Assembly: GCF_001579945.1 (NCBI RefSeq)
Contig: NZ_CP011971.1
Coordinates: 2,850,030-2,914,029 of the forward strand
DNA length: 64,000 nt
Direction: 5' to 3'
Origin: Steroidobacter denitrificans
GTDB taxonomy: Bacteria > Pseudomonadota > Gammaproteobacteria > Steroidobacterales > Steroidobacteraceae
The notes under the pieces: generated by a model
What the model saw: only the letters and a program-made list of their open reading frames with translations
What the model was told of the DNA's origin: nothing
Databases searched by the model: none
Part shown: in pieces, positions 30,439-38,255 of the stretch
Layout: the number at the start of each line of letters is the position of its first letter
Position numbering within the stretch: position 1 is the first letter of the stretch
Program-made: the position numbers and the translations under genes

Positions 30439-31875
30439 ATGTACGATCTTCGAAAATTCTTTATCGACGGCGCCTGGGTCGTCCCCGCCGGTCGGCGGGA
30501 ACACCCGCTTATCGACCCGGCGACGGAGACCGCCATCGGCAAGATCCTGCTGGGCACCCCCGAAGATGTGGATGCGGCAGTCCGCGCGGGCCGAACCGCC
30601 TTTGCAACCTGGCAGCAAACGACGCGCGAGGAGCGCATCGAGCTGTTCGAGCGCATCATCGAAGCGTATCGGGCCCGCACGCAGGAAATGGCCGCCGCGA
30701 TCTCGGATGAAATGGGAGCGCCGATGAGGTTCGCCTTGCGCGCGCAGGCAGCAAGCGGACTCGGCCATTTCGGTGCCGTACTGGCTGTACTGAAGGATTT
30801 CGAGTTCGAGGAATCCATCGGCTCGACCCTGATACGACGCGAGCCGATCGGCGTATGCGGTTTGATCACGCCCTGGAACTGGCCCATCAATCAGATCAGC
30901 TGCAAGGTGGCGGCCGCGCTGGCAGCCGGTTGCACCATCGTGCTCAAGCCCAGCGAAATCGCCCCGATCAGTGCGCACCTGTTCACCGAAATCCTGGTGG
31001 AAGCCGGTGTACCGAAAGGCGTATTCAACCTGATCGATGGCGAGGGAACCACCGTGGGCGCAGCCATCTCGCGCCATCCCGACATCGATATGGTGTCGTT
31101 CACCGGGTCGACACGCGCGGGGGTGCAGGTCGCCAAAGCCGCGGCCGATACAGTCAAGCGCGTGTCCCAGGAGCTGGGCGGAAAGTCCGCGAACATCATC
31201 CTGGAAGACGCCGACCTCGATGCTGCAGTCAAGGACGGCGTGCGGGCGATGATGGTCAACACCGGCCAGTCCTGCAACGCACCTTCGCGCATGCTGGTAC
31301 CCGCAAGGGTCTACGATAAAGCCGTGGCGATTGCAAAAGCCGCCGCCGGCCAGCCCGTCATAGGCAACCCCAAGGCGGACGGCACCACCATGGGTCCGGT
31401 ATCGAACCGGCGACAGTTCGAAAAGATTCAATGCCTGTTGCAGCAAGGCCTCGATGAGGGCGCCACGCTCGTGGCCGGCGGCCTGGGACGACCGGAGGGC
31501 CTGGAAAAGGGCTATTTCGTAAAGCCGACAATCTTCGCCGATGTGCGTAACGACATGACCATCGCGCGTGAGGAGATCTTCGGTCCGGTCCTGGTCATGA
31601 TCCCCTACCAGGATGAAGAGGAAGCCGTCCGCATGGCGAACGACACCATTTATGGACTGTCCGGCTATGTGTATTCCGGCGATCGGGAGCATGCGCGCCG
31701 CATTGCCCGCCGGCTGCGCGTCGGCATGGTGCATCTCAACGGCGCCCCCACCGATATCGACGCACCCTTCGGCGGTTACAAACAGTCCGGCAATGGCCGT
31801 GAATGGGGTCGGGAAGGTCTGCAGGAGTTCCTGGAAATCAAGGCCATCATGGGCTACTCCGACACCGGCGGCTGA
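30439..31875 (+). CDS. aldehyde dehydrogenase (NAD(P)+-dependent)
   Basis: 478-residue ALDH-superfamily enzyme: TPWNWP in the cofactor-binding part, SFTGSTRAG, QELGGKSANIIL with the catalytic Glu, and the active-site Cys in NTGQSCNAPSRML. The C-terminal FGGYKQSGNGREWG is typical of the family. It oxidises an aldehyde to the acid; the substrate is unknown. Divergent from the kinase 30217 and followed by the ModE-like sites that belong to the next operon. Confidence 0.93.
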   Translation: MYDLRKFFIDGAWVVPAGRREHPLIDPATETAIGKILLGTPEDVDAAVRAGRTAFATWQQTTREERIELFERIIEAYRARTQEMAAAISDEMGAPMRFALRAQAASGLGHFGAVLAVLKDFEFEESIGSTLIRREPIGVCGLITPWNWPINQISCKVAAALAAGCTIVLKPSEIAPISAHLFTEILVEAGVPKGVFNLIDGEGTTVGAAISRHPDIDMVSFTGSTRAGVQVAKAAADTVKRVSQELGGKSANIILEDADLDAAVKDGVRAMMVNTGQSCNAPSRMLVPARVYDKAVAIAKAAAGQPVIGNPKADGTTMGPVSNRRQFEKIQCLLQQGLDEGATLVAGGLGRPEGLEKGYFVKPTIFADVRNDMTIAREEIFGPVLVMIPYQDEEEAVRMANDTIYGLSGYVYSGDREHARRIARRLRVGMVHLNGAPTDIDAPFGGYKQSGNGREWGREGLQEFLEIKAIMGYSDTGG

Positions 31876-31908
31876 TCCGCAGGCGATAACCATCTTCAAA
31901 TCACATCA

Positions 31909-31936
31909 ATCGTTATATACAATGATATATTGCGTG
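31909..31936. promoter_or_regulatory. ModE (molybdate repressor) operator, distal box
   Basis: ATCGTTATATA, six bases, then TATATTGCG. As I recall it, the proteobacterial ModE consensus is ATCGNTATATA-N6-TATATNNCGAT; all fixed positions match except the last two. It lies 165 bp upstream of the TonB receptor gene and 34 bp after the aldehyde dehydrogenase stop. Confidence 0.65.
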
Positions 31937-32061
31937 TTCTGGATTGCGCATTCTGGAAGTTGCCGGACAAGGCTTTGAGAAAGCTCTTCACGACACCCTG
32001 AGGCCGGAACAGACAAGCGTACGCGACAAGCCCATCGACAGGCCTATCCATCGCCAGGCCT

Positions 32062-32087
32062 ATCGTTATATACAAGCTAATATTACC
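32062..32087. promoter_or_regulatory. ModE operator, proximal box
   Basis: ATCGTTATATA, six bases, then AATATTACC: a perfect left half with the right half differing at two fixed positions. It ends just before the RBS (AAGGAAA) of the receptor gene, where a bound repressor would block transcription or initiation. Confidence 0.5.
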
Positions 32088-32100
32088 AAGGAAAATAAAC

Positions 32101-34341
32101 ATGTGCAGACGAGCAGCCGCGATCCCGGCGCCGGCCATCACCCTGCTGGCGAGCCTCCTGGCCACGGCAGCAGGCTCGCCGGCCCAGGCGCAAACCACGG
32201 TTCCGACCAGTACCGCCACGCCGTTCAGGCTGGGCACCATCGTCGTGACCGACACGGCGACCGAAATCGGTGAAATCGGCGCGGACCAGGTGGGCGCGGT
32301 CGTGACCCGCGAGGAAATGCGGCGGTTCAACCGCGACAACATCGCCGACGCATTGAACCTGCTCTCCGGCATCACGCTTTCCCACGGCCAGAAAAACGAA
32401 CGACGCGTGTCCATCCGCGGTTTCGAAACGACCAAGGTCGGCTTGTATGTCGACGGCATCCCGGTCTACATCCCCTTCGACGGCGCGGTGGACATGAGCC
32501 GCTTCACCACCGCGGATCTGGCGGGCATCCAGATCGCCGACGCATTGAACCTGCTCTCCGGCATCACGCTTTCCCACGGCCAGAAAAACGAACGACGCGT
32601 GTCCATCCGCGGTTTCGAAACGACCAAGGTCGGCTTGTATGTCGACGGCATCCCGGTCTACATCCCCTTCGACGGCGCGGTGGACATGAGCCGCTTCACC
32701 ACCGCGGATCTGGCGGGCATCCAGGTCGCCAAGGGCTTCACCTCGATGGCCTACGGCCCCAACGCCATGTCCGGCGTGATCAATCTCATCACGCGCAAGC
32801 CGACGGAAGCTTTCGAAGGCGATGTCATGGTCGGCTTCGGCGAGGGCAACGAGCGTCAGGCGCAAATCAATGCCGGCACCAACCAGGGCCTGTGGTACCT
32901 CCAGGGGAGCCTATCGCACCTGGAAAGCGACTGGTTCCGCATGTCCTCCGATTACGAGCCGCCCCAGGTCGTGCCACCAACGATCCCAACGACCGAGAAC
33001 GGCGGCCGGCGCAACAACTCCTACCGGAAGGACCAGAAGGCCTCCTTCAAGATCGGTCTGACGCCGAACGACACCGACGAATACGCACTCAGCTACATCA
33101 GGCAGGAAGGCGAAAAGGGCCAGCCGCCCTCGGCCGTCGTGCGCGGCAACCAATTCTGGCGCTGGCCCTACTGGGACAAGGAGAGCATCTACTTGAACAC
33201 GCGCACCGCGCTCGGTGACCAGGAGACGCTGAAGGTCAGGCTGTATCACGACACCTTCGACAACGCGATCGACATGTACACGGACGAGACCTTCACGCAG
33301 ATCGTGGGCACCGGCCCCAGCGTCTACAACGACAAGACCACCGGCGGCTCGGTCGAACTGGAATCGACCCGCATCGACAACAACACTCTGCGGCTGTTCG
33401 CCTTCTACAAGAAGGACGTCCACGACAAGGACGACGACTCCTACGTCCCCACCAGGTACGACCGGATGGAGGACGAACTGGTCTCCTACGCGATCGAGAA
33501 CAACTACCAGATTCGTCCCGACCTGCTGATTTCGCTGGGTGCCGGCCGCCACCGGTTGAAGCCGAACGAGATCTACAAATCCGACGTGGCGGGCCTGACG
33601 CTGCCGAGCGCGAAGTCGGCGACCGACGCGCAGGGTGGCCTGTTCTACGAGTGGTCGGCGCAGACGCGCTTCTACGCCACCGTGGCCAGGAAGACCCGCC
33701 TGCCGTCGCTGCAGGACCGCTATAACGCGAACTTCGGCAGGTTCATCGAAAACCCCGGCCTGCAACCGGAAAAGTCGATCAACTACGAGGTCGGCTATCA
33801 GGGCACGCTCTGGCGGGGCGCGAAGGCGGAAGCCGCGATCTTCTACAGCGAGGTCGAGGACAAGATCCAGGACTGGGCACCCAACCCGGATTCTCCCTGC
33901 ACCGCCGGCACCAACGTCTGCCAGCGGCGCAACGTCGGCAAGGTGCGCTATCCAGGCATCGAACTCAGCCTGCGCGCGCAGCTGTCGTCGCAGCTCGAAC
34001 TGGGAGGCAACTTCACCTATCTCGATCCGGAGAACGTCAGCAATTCGGAAACGAAGGTCCTCGACGTGCCGAAACGCAAGCTGACGGTGCACGCCCTGTA
34101 CCATCCCATCGACGCCGTCGATGTCGTCGCCTTCGTCGAGAACAACAGCGACCGCTGGGTATCGAACACCGTGCAGCTCGGCAACTACACCACGCTGAAC
34201 GTGAAGGCCGCCTATCGGCCGACGAAGGCGCTGACCCTGGAAGCCGGCGTCAACAACACCGCCGACAAGGACTACTCGTTCTCCAACGGCTTCCCGCAGC
34301 CCGGCCGCATGTGGTTCGCCAACACCAGCTACCGGTTCTGA
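32101..34341 (+). CDS. TonB-dependent outer-membrane receptor with internal duplication, probable metal-oxyanion or chelate uptake
   Basis: 746 residues: signal peptide ending near SPAQAQ, plug domain, 22-strand barrel type C-terminus ending in ...ANTSYRF (terminal Phe). The plug contains a 64-residue block (residues 81-144) repeated exactly as residues 145-208, so without it the protein would be 682 residues, the normal size. Its barrel has the late motif NPGLQPEKSINYEVGYQG. Upstream are two ModE-like boxes; downstream are the binding protein, permease and ATPase of a FecCD-type ABC importer, so it should deliver the same ligand across the outer membrane. Molybdate, tungstate or a chelate of them is the inference; iron-siderophore or B12 cargo remains possible. 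Confidence 0.88.
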   Translation: MCRRAAAIPAPAITLLASLLATAAGSPAQAQTTVPTSTATPFRLGTIVVTDTATEIGEIGADQVGAVVTREEMRRFNRDNIADALNLLSGITLSHGQKNERRVSIRGFETTKVGLYVDGIPVYIPFDGAVDMSRFTTADLAGIQIADALNLLSGITLSHGQKNERRVSIRGFETTKVGLYVDGIPVYIPFDGAVDMSRFTTADLAGIQVAKGFTSMAYGPNAMSGVINLITRKPTEAFEGDVMVGFGEGNERQAQINAGTNQGLWYLQGSLSHLESDWFRMSSDYEPPQVVPPTIPTTENGGRRNNSYRKDQKASFKIGLTPNDTDEYALSYIRQEGEKGQPPSAVVRGNQFWRWPYWDKESIYLNTRTALGDQETLKVRLYHDTFDNAIDMYTDETFTQIVGTGPSVYNDKTTGGSVELESTRIDNNTLRLFAFYKKDVHDKDDDSYVPTRYDRMEDELVSYAIENNYQIRPDLLISLGAGRHRLKPNEIYKSDVAGLTLPSAKSATDAQGGLFYEWSAQTRFYATVARKTRLPSLQDRYNANFGRFIENPGLQPEKSINYEVGYQGTLWRGAKAEAAIFYSEVEDKIQDWAPNPDSPCTAGTNVCQRRNVGKVRYPGIELSLRAQLSSQLELGGNFTYLDPENVSNSETKVLDVPKRKLTVHALYHPIDAVDVVAFVENNSDRWVSNTVQLGNYTTLNVKAAYRPTKALTLEAGVNNTADKDYSFSNGFPQPGRMWFANTSYRF
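32341..32532 (+). repeat. 192-bp perfect tandem duplication, unit 1
   Basis: Exact copy of 32533-32724, in frame, inside the plug-domain coding sequence. Starts at ATCGCCGACGCATTGAAC. Confidence 0.97.
32533..32724 (+). repeat. 192-bp perfect tandem duplication, unit 2
   Basis: Second copy with no base change. The outer end continues with GTCGCC where the unit start has ATCGCC, leaving a 5-bp TCGCC microhomology at the junction, as expected for slippage or unequal exchange. Confidence 0.97.
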
Positions 34342-34387
34342 TCCGGGGCAGGCGGATGGCAGCCTCTTTGTACGTCGACATTTCACC

Positions 34388-34498
34388 ATGAAAGCAGCCG
34401 TCAATACATCCGCCGTTATCCTGCTGCCGGCCCTGCGGCCGGTCATGAGGCGGGTCGTCGTGCTCGACGAATCCACCCTTCCCTTCGCCGCCGCGTGA
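34388..34498 (+). CDS. possible small protein between receptor and binding protein
   Basis: 36-codon frame MKAAVNTSAVILLPALRP...ending in PFAAA, filling the gap between receptor and binding-protein genes. No clear ribosome-binding site and no family recognised. It may be only an untranslated leader. Confidence 0.25.
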   Translation: MKAAVNTSAVILLPALRPVMRRVVVLDESTLPFAAA

Positions 34499-34500
34499 AC

Positions 34501-35565
34501 ATGCGGCGGCGTGACTTCCTGCAAGCCCTGGCGCTTGCCTCGTGGTCGGCGGCCATTGCCTCACCGACAGCGGCAAGAACGGCGAGGGCGGCGGGTACCG
34601 GCATCGCCGCCGCCTTCGGGGAGATACCACCGTCGCAGCGCGTGGCGCGCATCTTCGCTGCCGGCGCGCCGGCCGGTATCCTGGTCAACGCCCTGGCGCC
34701 GGAGAAGCTGCTCGGCTGGCCGCTGCAACTCGGCAAGGAGGCCCGTTCCTGGCTTGCGCCGGCGGCGCGCGACCGGCCCTTTCTAGGACGTCTCGGCGGA
34801 CGCGGCAGCACCGTGTCGGTCGAGACCCTGCTGCAATTGAAGCCGGACCTGATCCTCGACGTCGGCAGCACCGATGCCACCCATGTCTCCGCCATGCGGC
34901 GGCTGGCGGAGCAGACCGGCCTGCCCTGCCTGCTGATCCAGGGCCGCCTCGCCGAGCATCCGGTGCAGTTGCGTGAAGTCGGACAGCTGCTCGGCGTCGC
35001 TGCGCGCGGTGAACGCCTGGCGGCCTGGGCCGACGATACGCTTGTTCGCGCCGCGCGGGTACGTGCCGCACTGACGCCGAACGAGCGCCCGCGTGTTTAT
35101 TTCGGACGCGGCGCCGACGGCCTTGAAACCGGACTGGCGGGTTCGATCAACATGGAGGTGATCGACGCCGCCGCCGGCATCAACGTCGCCGCGGCCGCCG
35201 GCCGGGGCGGTCTGGCACGGGTATCGCTGGAACAGATATTGGCCTGGAACCCGGATGTGATCATCACCCATGACCGTAACTTTGTCCGTCGGGCGCTTCG
35301 TGATCCGCTGTGGCGTGCGCTCGAGGCGGTACGCGCCGGGCGCGTGTACTGTGCACCCAGCACGCCCTTCGGCTGGCTCGACCTGCCGCCGGGCATCAAT
35401 CGCCTGATCGGCGTGTGCTGGCTGCTGGCGCGACTGCACGCCGGCCGCTCCTTTGCACCCACGCTCGAGGACGTGCGCACCGACACCGACGAATTCTACC
35501 GGCTGTTCTACGGCACCGATCTCGCGACCAGTGCATTCGATCGCCTGCTGGAAGGCGACGCTTGA
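34501..35565 (+). CDS. periplasmic binding protein of the FecCD-type ABC importer (Tat-exported)
   Basis: 354 residues, cluster of BtuF/FhuD/MolA-like class III binding proteins. It starts with a twin-arginine signal (MRRRDFLQALALASW) and continues with two lobes joined by a long helix: VETLLQLKPDLILDVGST in the first, LEQILAWNPDVIITHDRNF in the second. Tat export suits folding before export. The frame also allows a GTG two codons earlier. It is followed after 2 bp by the permease gene, so the pair is coupled. Ligand not evident; ModE-like sites upstream of the operon favour an oxyanion or its chelate. Confidence 0.88.
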   Translation: MRRRDFLQALALASWSAAIASPTAARTARAAGTGIAAAFGEIPPSQRVARIFAAGAPAGILVNALAPEKLLGWPLQLGKEARSWLAPAARDRPFLGRLGGRGSTVSVETLLQLKPDLILDVGSTDATHVSAMRRLAEQTGLPCLLIQGRLAEHPVQLREVGQLLGVAARGERLAAWADDTLVRAARVRAALTPNERPRVYFGRGADGLETGLAGSINMEVIDAAAGINVAAAAGRGGLARVSLEQILAWNPDVIITHDRNFVRRALRDPLWRALEAVRAGRVYCAPSTPFGWLDLPPGINRLIGVCWLLARLHAGRSFAPTLEDVRTDTDEFYRLFYGTDLATSAFDRLLEGDA

Positions 35566-35567
35566 GT

Positions 35568-36581
35568 ATGCCGGCCCGTCATCGCGTATCGCTCTGGCTG
35601 GTCGCCGCGGCGCTGCTCGCCACGATCGTCGCCACGGCCTTCGCTGTCGGTAAATATCCGGTATCGCCGAGCGATCTGCTGCGCGCGCTGGCTGGACGCC
35701 TCGCCGGGACGGACTCCGGCCTGCCACAGGCGGTGGAAACGGTGATCTGGAACATCCGCCTGCCGCGCATCGCCGCCGGCCTCCTCGTCGGCGCCGTGCT
35801 CGCCGCTGCCGGCGCCGCCTATCAAGGCATGTTCCGCAATCCGCTGGTGTCGCCGGACATCCTGGGCGTATCGACCGGCGCCGGACTGGGTGCCTCGCTC
35901 GGCATCTTCCTGAGTCTGCCGCTGGCCGCCGTGCAGGGCCTGGCCTTTGTCGGCGGGCTGGCGGCCGTCGGTATCGTCTACCAGATCGCCAGTCTGGTGC
36001 GCCGACACGACCCGGTACTGGTCCTAGTGCTGGCCGGCGTCGCCATCAGCGCGCTGCTGGGTGCCGGTATCTCGCTGATCAAGATTCTCTCCGACCCCTA
36101 CGCCCAGCTTGCCTCGATCACCTTCTGGCTGCTCGGCGGCCTCAACGCGGTGACCTGCAGCGAGCTTGCGGCAACGGCACCCGCCATGCTGGCCGGCCTG
36201 GTGCCGATGGCACTGTTGCGCTGGCGCATGAACCTGCTCAGCCTCGCCGACGAGGAAGCCTCGGCGCTCGGCATCGATGTCGTCCGCCTGCGCCTGATCC
36301 TGGTCACCGCCGCCACGCTGAGCACCGCGGCCACGGTCTCGCTGGCCGGCATTGTCGGCTGGATCGGCCTGGTGGTGCCGCATATCGCGCGTTTGCTGGT
36401 GGGCCCCGATTTCTCGCGCCTGCTGCCGGCCTCGCTGCTGCTGGGTGCCGGTTTCCTGGTCATCACCGACACCCTGGCACGCACCGTCGTGTCCATGGAA
36501 CTGCCGCTGGGTATCCTCACCGCCTTGGTCGGTGCCCCCTTTTTCCTGTTCCTGCTCGCTCGCGGTGGAAAGACGGCATGA
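35568..36581 (+). CDS. FecCD-family ABC transporter permease
   Basis: 337-residue inner-membrane permease of the BtuC/FecCD/MolB family, with about ten hydrophobic segments. Family motifs include RLPRIAAGLLVGAVLAAAGAAYQGMFRNPLVSPDI (split here by normal length), GASLGIFLSLPL, and the coupling region GIVGWIGLVVPHIARLLVG. The ATG at 35568 is 2 bp after the binding-protein stop. MolB of Haemophilus influenzae, a molybdate/tungstate importer, belongs to this same fold, which makes the ModE inference reasonable. Confidence 0.92.
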   Translation: MPARHRVSLWLVAAALLATIVATAFAVGKYPVSPSDLLRALAGRLAGTDSGLPQAVETVIWNIRLPRIAAGLLVGAVLAAAGAAYQGMFRNPLVSPDILGVSTGAGLGASLGIFLSLPLAAVQGLAFVGGLAAVGIVYQIASLVRRHDPVLVLVLAGVAISALLGAGISLIKILSDPYAQLASITFWLLGGLNAVTCSELAATAPAMLAGLVPMALLRWRMNLLSLADEEASALGIDVVRLRLILVTAATLSTAATVSLAGIVGWIGLVVPHIARLLVGPDFSRLLPASLLLGAGFLVITDTLARTVVSMELPLGILTALVGAPFFLFLLARGGKTA

Positions 36582-36624
36582 AGGCGCGACGCCATATTGA
36601 GCACACAACGTCCTGGATACCATC

Positions 36625-37455
36625 ATGAGCGCCGCGGCGGCAATCGAAGCGCGCGCGCTGAGTATCGGCTACCGCAACCATTGCGTCGGCACGGACATCT
36701 CGTTTGCCGTCGCCGCCGGTGAGGTGCTGTGCCTGCTCGGTCCCAACGGCAGCGGCAAGACGACGCTGTTCAAAACCCTGCTCGGCCTGCTGGCGCCGCT
36801 GGCGGGTGAGGTACGAGTGCTCGACGAACCGGTCTGCGGCTGGCCGCGAGCCGCCTTCGCCCGTCACGTCGGCTATGTGCCGCAGGCGCATGCCGGACTC
36901 TTCGCCTTCACTGCCGAGGACATCGTGCTGATGGCGCGCACCGCCCGCCTCGGCCGGTTCGCCGTGCCTTCGCGACACGACCGCCAAATCGCTGCGGACT
37001 GTCTCGCGGCGCTCGGGATCGGCCATCTGCGCCAGCGCATCTATACCCGCATCAGCGGCGGCGAACGCCAATTGGTATTGATCGCACGCGCCCTGGCACA
37101 GCAACCGGTATTACTGGTGATGGACGAACCGACCGCCAGTCTCGACTTCGGCAATCAGATCCGGGTGCTGGAACACATCAACCATCTGCGCACCCAGGGA
37201 ATCGGCGTGCTGATGTCCACCCACCAGCCGGAGCATGCCCTGCGTGTCGCCGACCGTATCGCCCTGCTCGCGCCGGGGGGTCTGGTCGGTATCGGCGCTC
37301 CCGTCGCCATCGCCACGCCGGCGAATCTCGCTGCGCTCTACGGCGTTACCGAGGATGCCGTCGCCGCTGCATTCGCATTCCCTAATGGCATTCCAGCGCC
37401 TACTGCCCTACTCTCGAACGCAGCGCATCATCGCGCCGCCAGGAGAATCTCATGA
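36625..37455 (+). CDS. ABC transporter ATPase (FecE/BtuD/MolC type)
   Basis: 276 residues with Walker A GPNGSGKTT, Q-loop GYVPQ, signature ISGGERQ, Walker B VLLVMDEPTASLD and the switch His in MSTHQPEHAL. Energises the permease before it. 43 bp separate it from the permease stop. The C-terminal 30 residues (from about AAFAFPNGIP) are beyond the usual ATPase core. Confidence 0.94.
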   Translation: MSAAAAIEARALSIGYRNHCVGTDISFAVAAGEVLCLLGPNGSGKTTLFKTLLGLLAPLAGEVRVLDEPVCGWPRAAFARHVGYVPQAHAGLFAFTAEDIVLMARTARLGRFAVPSRHDRQIAADCLAALGIGHLRQRIYTRISGGERQLVLIARALAQQPVLLVMDEPTASLDFGNQIRVLEHINHLRTQGIGVLMSTHQPEHALRVADRIALLAPGGLVGIGAPVAIATPANLAALYGVTEDAVAAAFAFPNGIPAPTALLSNAAHHRAARRIS

Positions 37456-37802
37456 TGCAAGCCAACAAATCGATTTCGGCACTGACACTGGCCTTCAGCT
37501 TGTGTGTCTTCATGCTGCCGGCGAATGCCCAGGAGCACTCTGCCGCCAAGAGCGAGCAGGCCTGGCTTGCATCACTGATCACGAAGACTCCCCAGGAAGG
37601 CTTCGAGCTTGCCACGACGCTCGCCCGGCGGGGTGTTCGGGCGACGCAGCCCGACACCGAGGTCCTTCGCGATCTGCGCAGCGTCTATGCAAGCGACCCC
37701 GATAGTCTCATTGCAGCATCGAGCGTCGTGGCGATTCATTTCCAGACGATCGCCGCGGCCAATGACTATTGGCGCTCATCCGGCACGCAGGCGCGCGACT
37801 GA
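37452..37802 (+). CDS. small exported protein of the uptake operon, unknown function
   Basis: 116 residues: a signal peptide (MMQANKSISALTLAFSLCVFMLPANAQ) with cleavage near NAQ-EH, then about 90 residues with repeated helical character and no Cys. The ATG overlaps the ATPase stop (ATGATG/TGA), so it is translated as part of the transporter operon. I do not recognise a family. Its position suggests a periplasmic accessory role such as ligand handling, or a chelate-release step. Confidence 0.7.
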   Translation: MMQANKSISALTLAFSLCVFMLPANAQEHSAAKSEQAWLASLITKTPQEGFELATTLARRGVRATQPDTEVLRDLRSVYASDPDSLIAASSVVAIHFQTIAAANDYWRSSGTQARD

Positions 37803-38255
37803 CCGCACTCGGCAGGCGTTTCGTTTCCTGATGCAGACTTCGAAGCGCCGCAGACCAAAACCCATTCCGGTCAAAACGGCCAGCACCACCAATAGGCCGA
37901 AGGAACTGACCCAGGCATTGAGCGAGACGCCTGTCGGAATACTGGCAGCGTCATTTTTTGAGTGCCTTCATCCATGAGCGGCTGTGGCATTTCCGCAGCT
38001 GTTTTGGTCCTCAGGGAGCAATGAAACCATCGGCCTGATCTAGAGAAGTCATCGCTACGATGCGAGGGTTCACGAGGCGGGATTTTAAGGCCCATCCGCC
38101 AAAACCACTATGTTCGGCGGCCACGTCGGCGAGTATTTTCCCACGGGTCTTTATAGCGAGCTCAATCAGCGCTGTGGTAAGGTAACTACCGAATAATATT
38201 ATCTCTTACGCTAAGTAGGAGTTCTGGCCATCCCCTAGCTCAGGGAGATCGATCG
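37803..38255. other. intergenic region between transport operon and second receptor
   Basis: About 450 bp. No cobalamin-riboswitch box or other RNA element found. On the minus strand an IPTG-VSLNAW...hydrophobic-RR segment at roughly 37777-37965 resembles a short C-terminal sorting signal, but it has no start codon. A GGGAGAT ribosome-binding site precedes 38256. Confidence 0.5.

Noticed and set aside
30406-31899. 497-codon open frame on the minus strand
   Set aside because: Antisense to the aldehyde dehydrogenase, which has all active-site motifs.
32911-34524. 537-codon open frame on the minus strand
   Set aside because: Mirror of the TonB receptor; no recognisable family.
38050-38255. Possible cobalamin riboswitch before the second TonB receptor
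   Set aside because: No B12-box-like sequence or matching stems seen.
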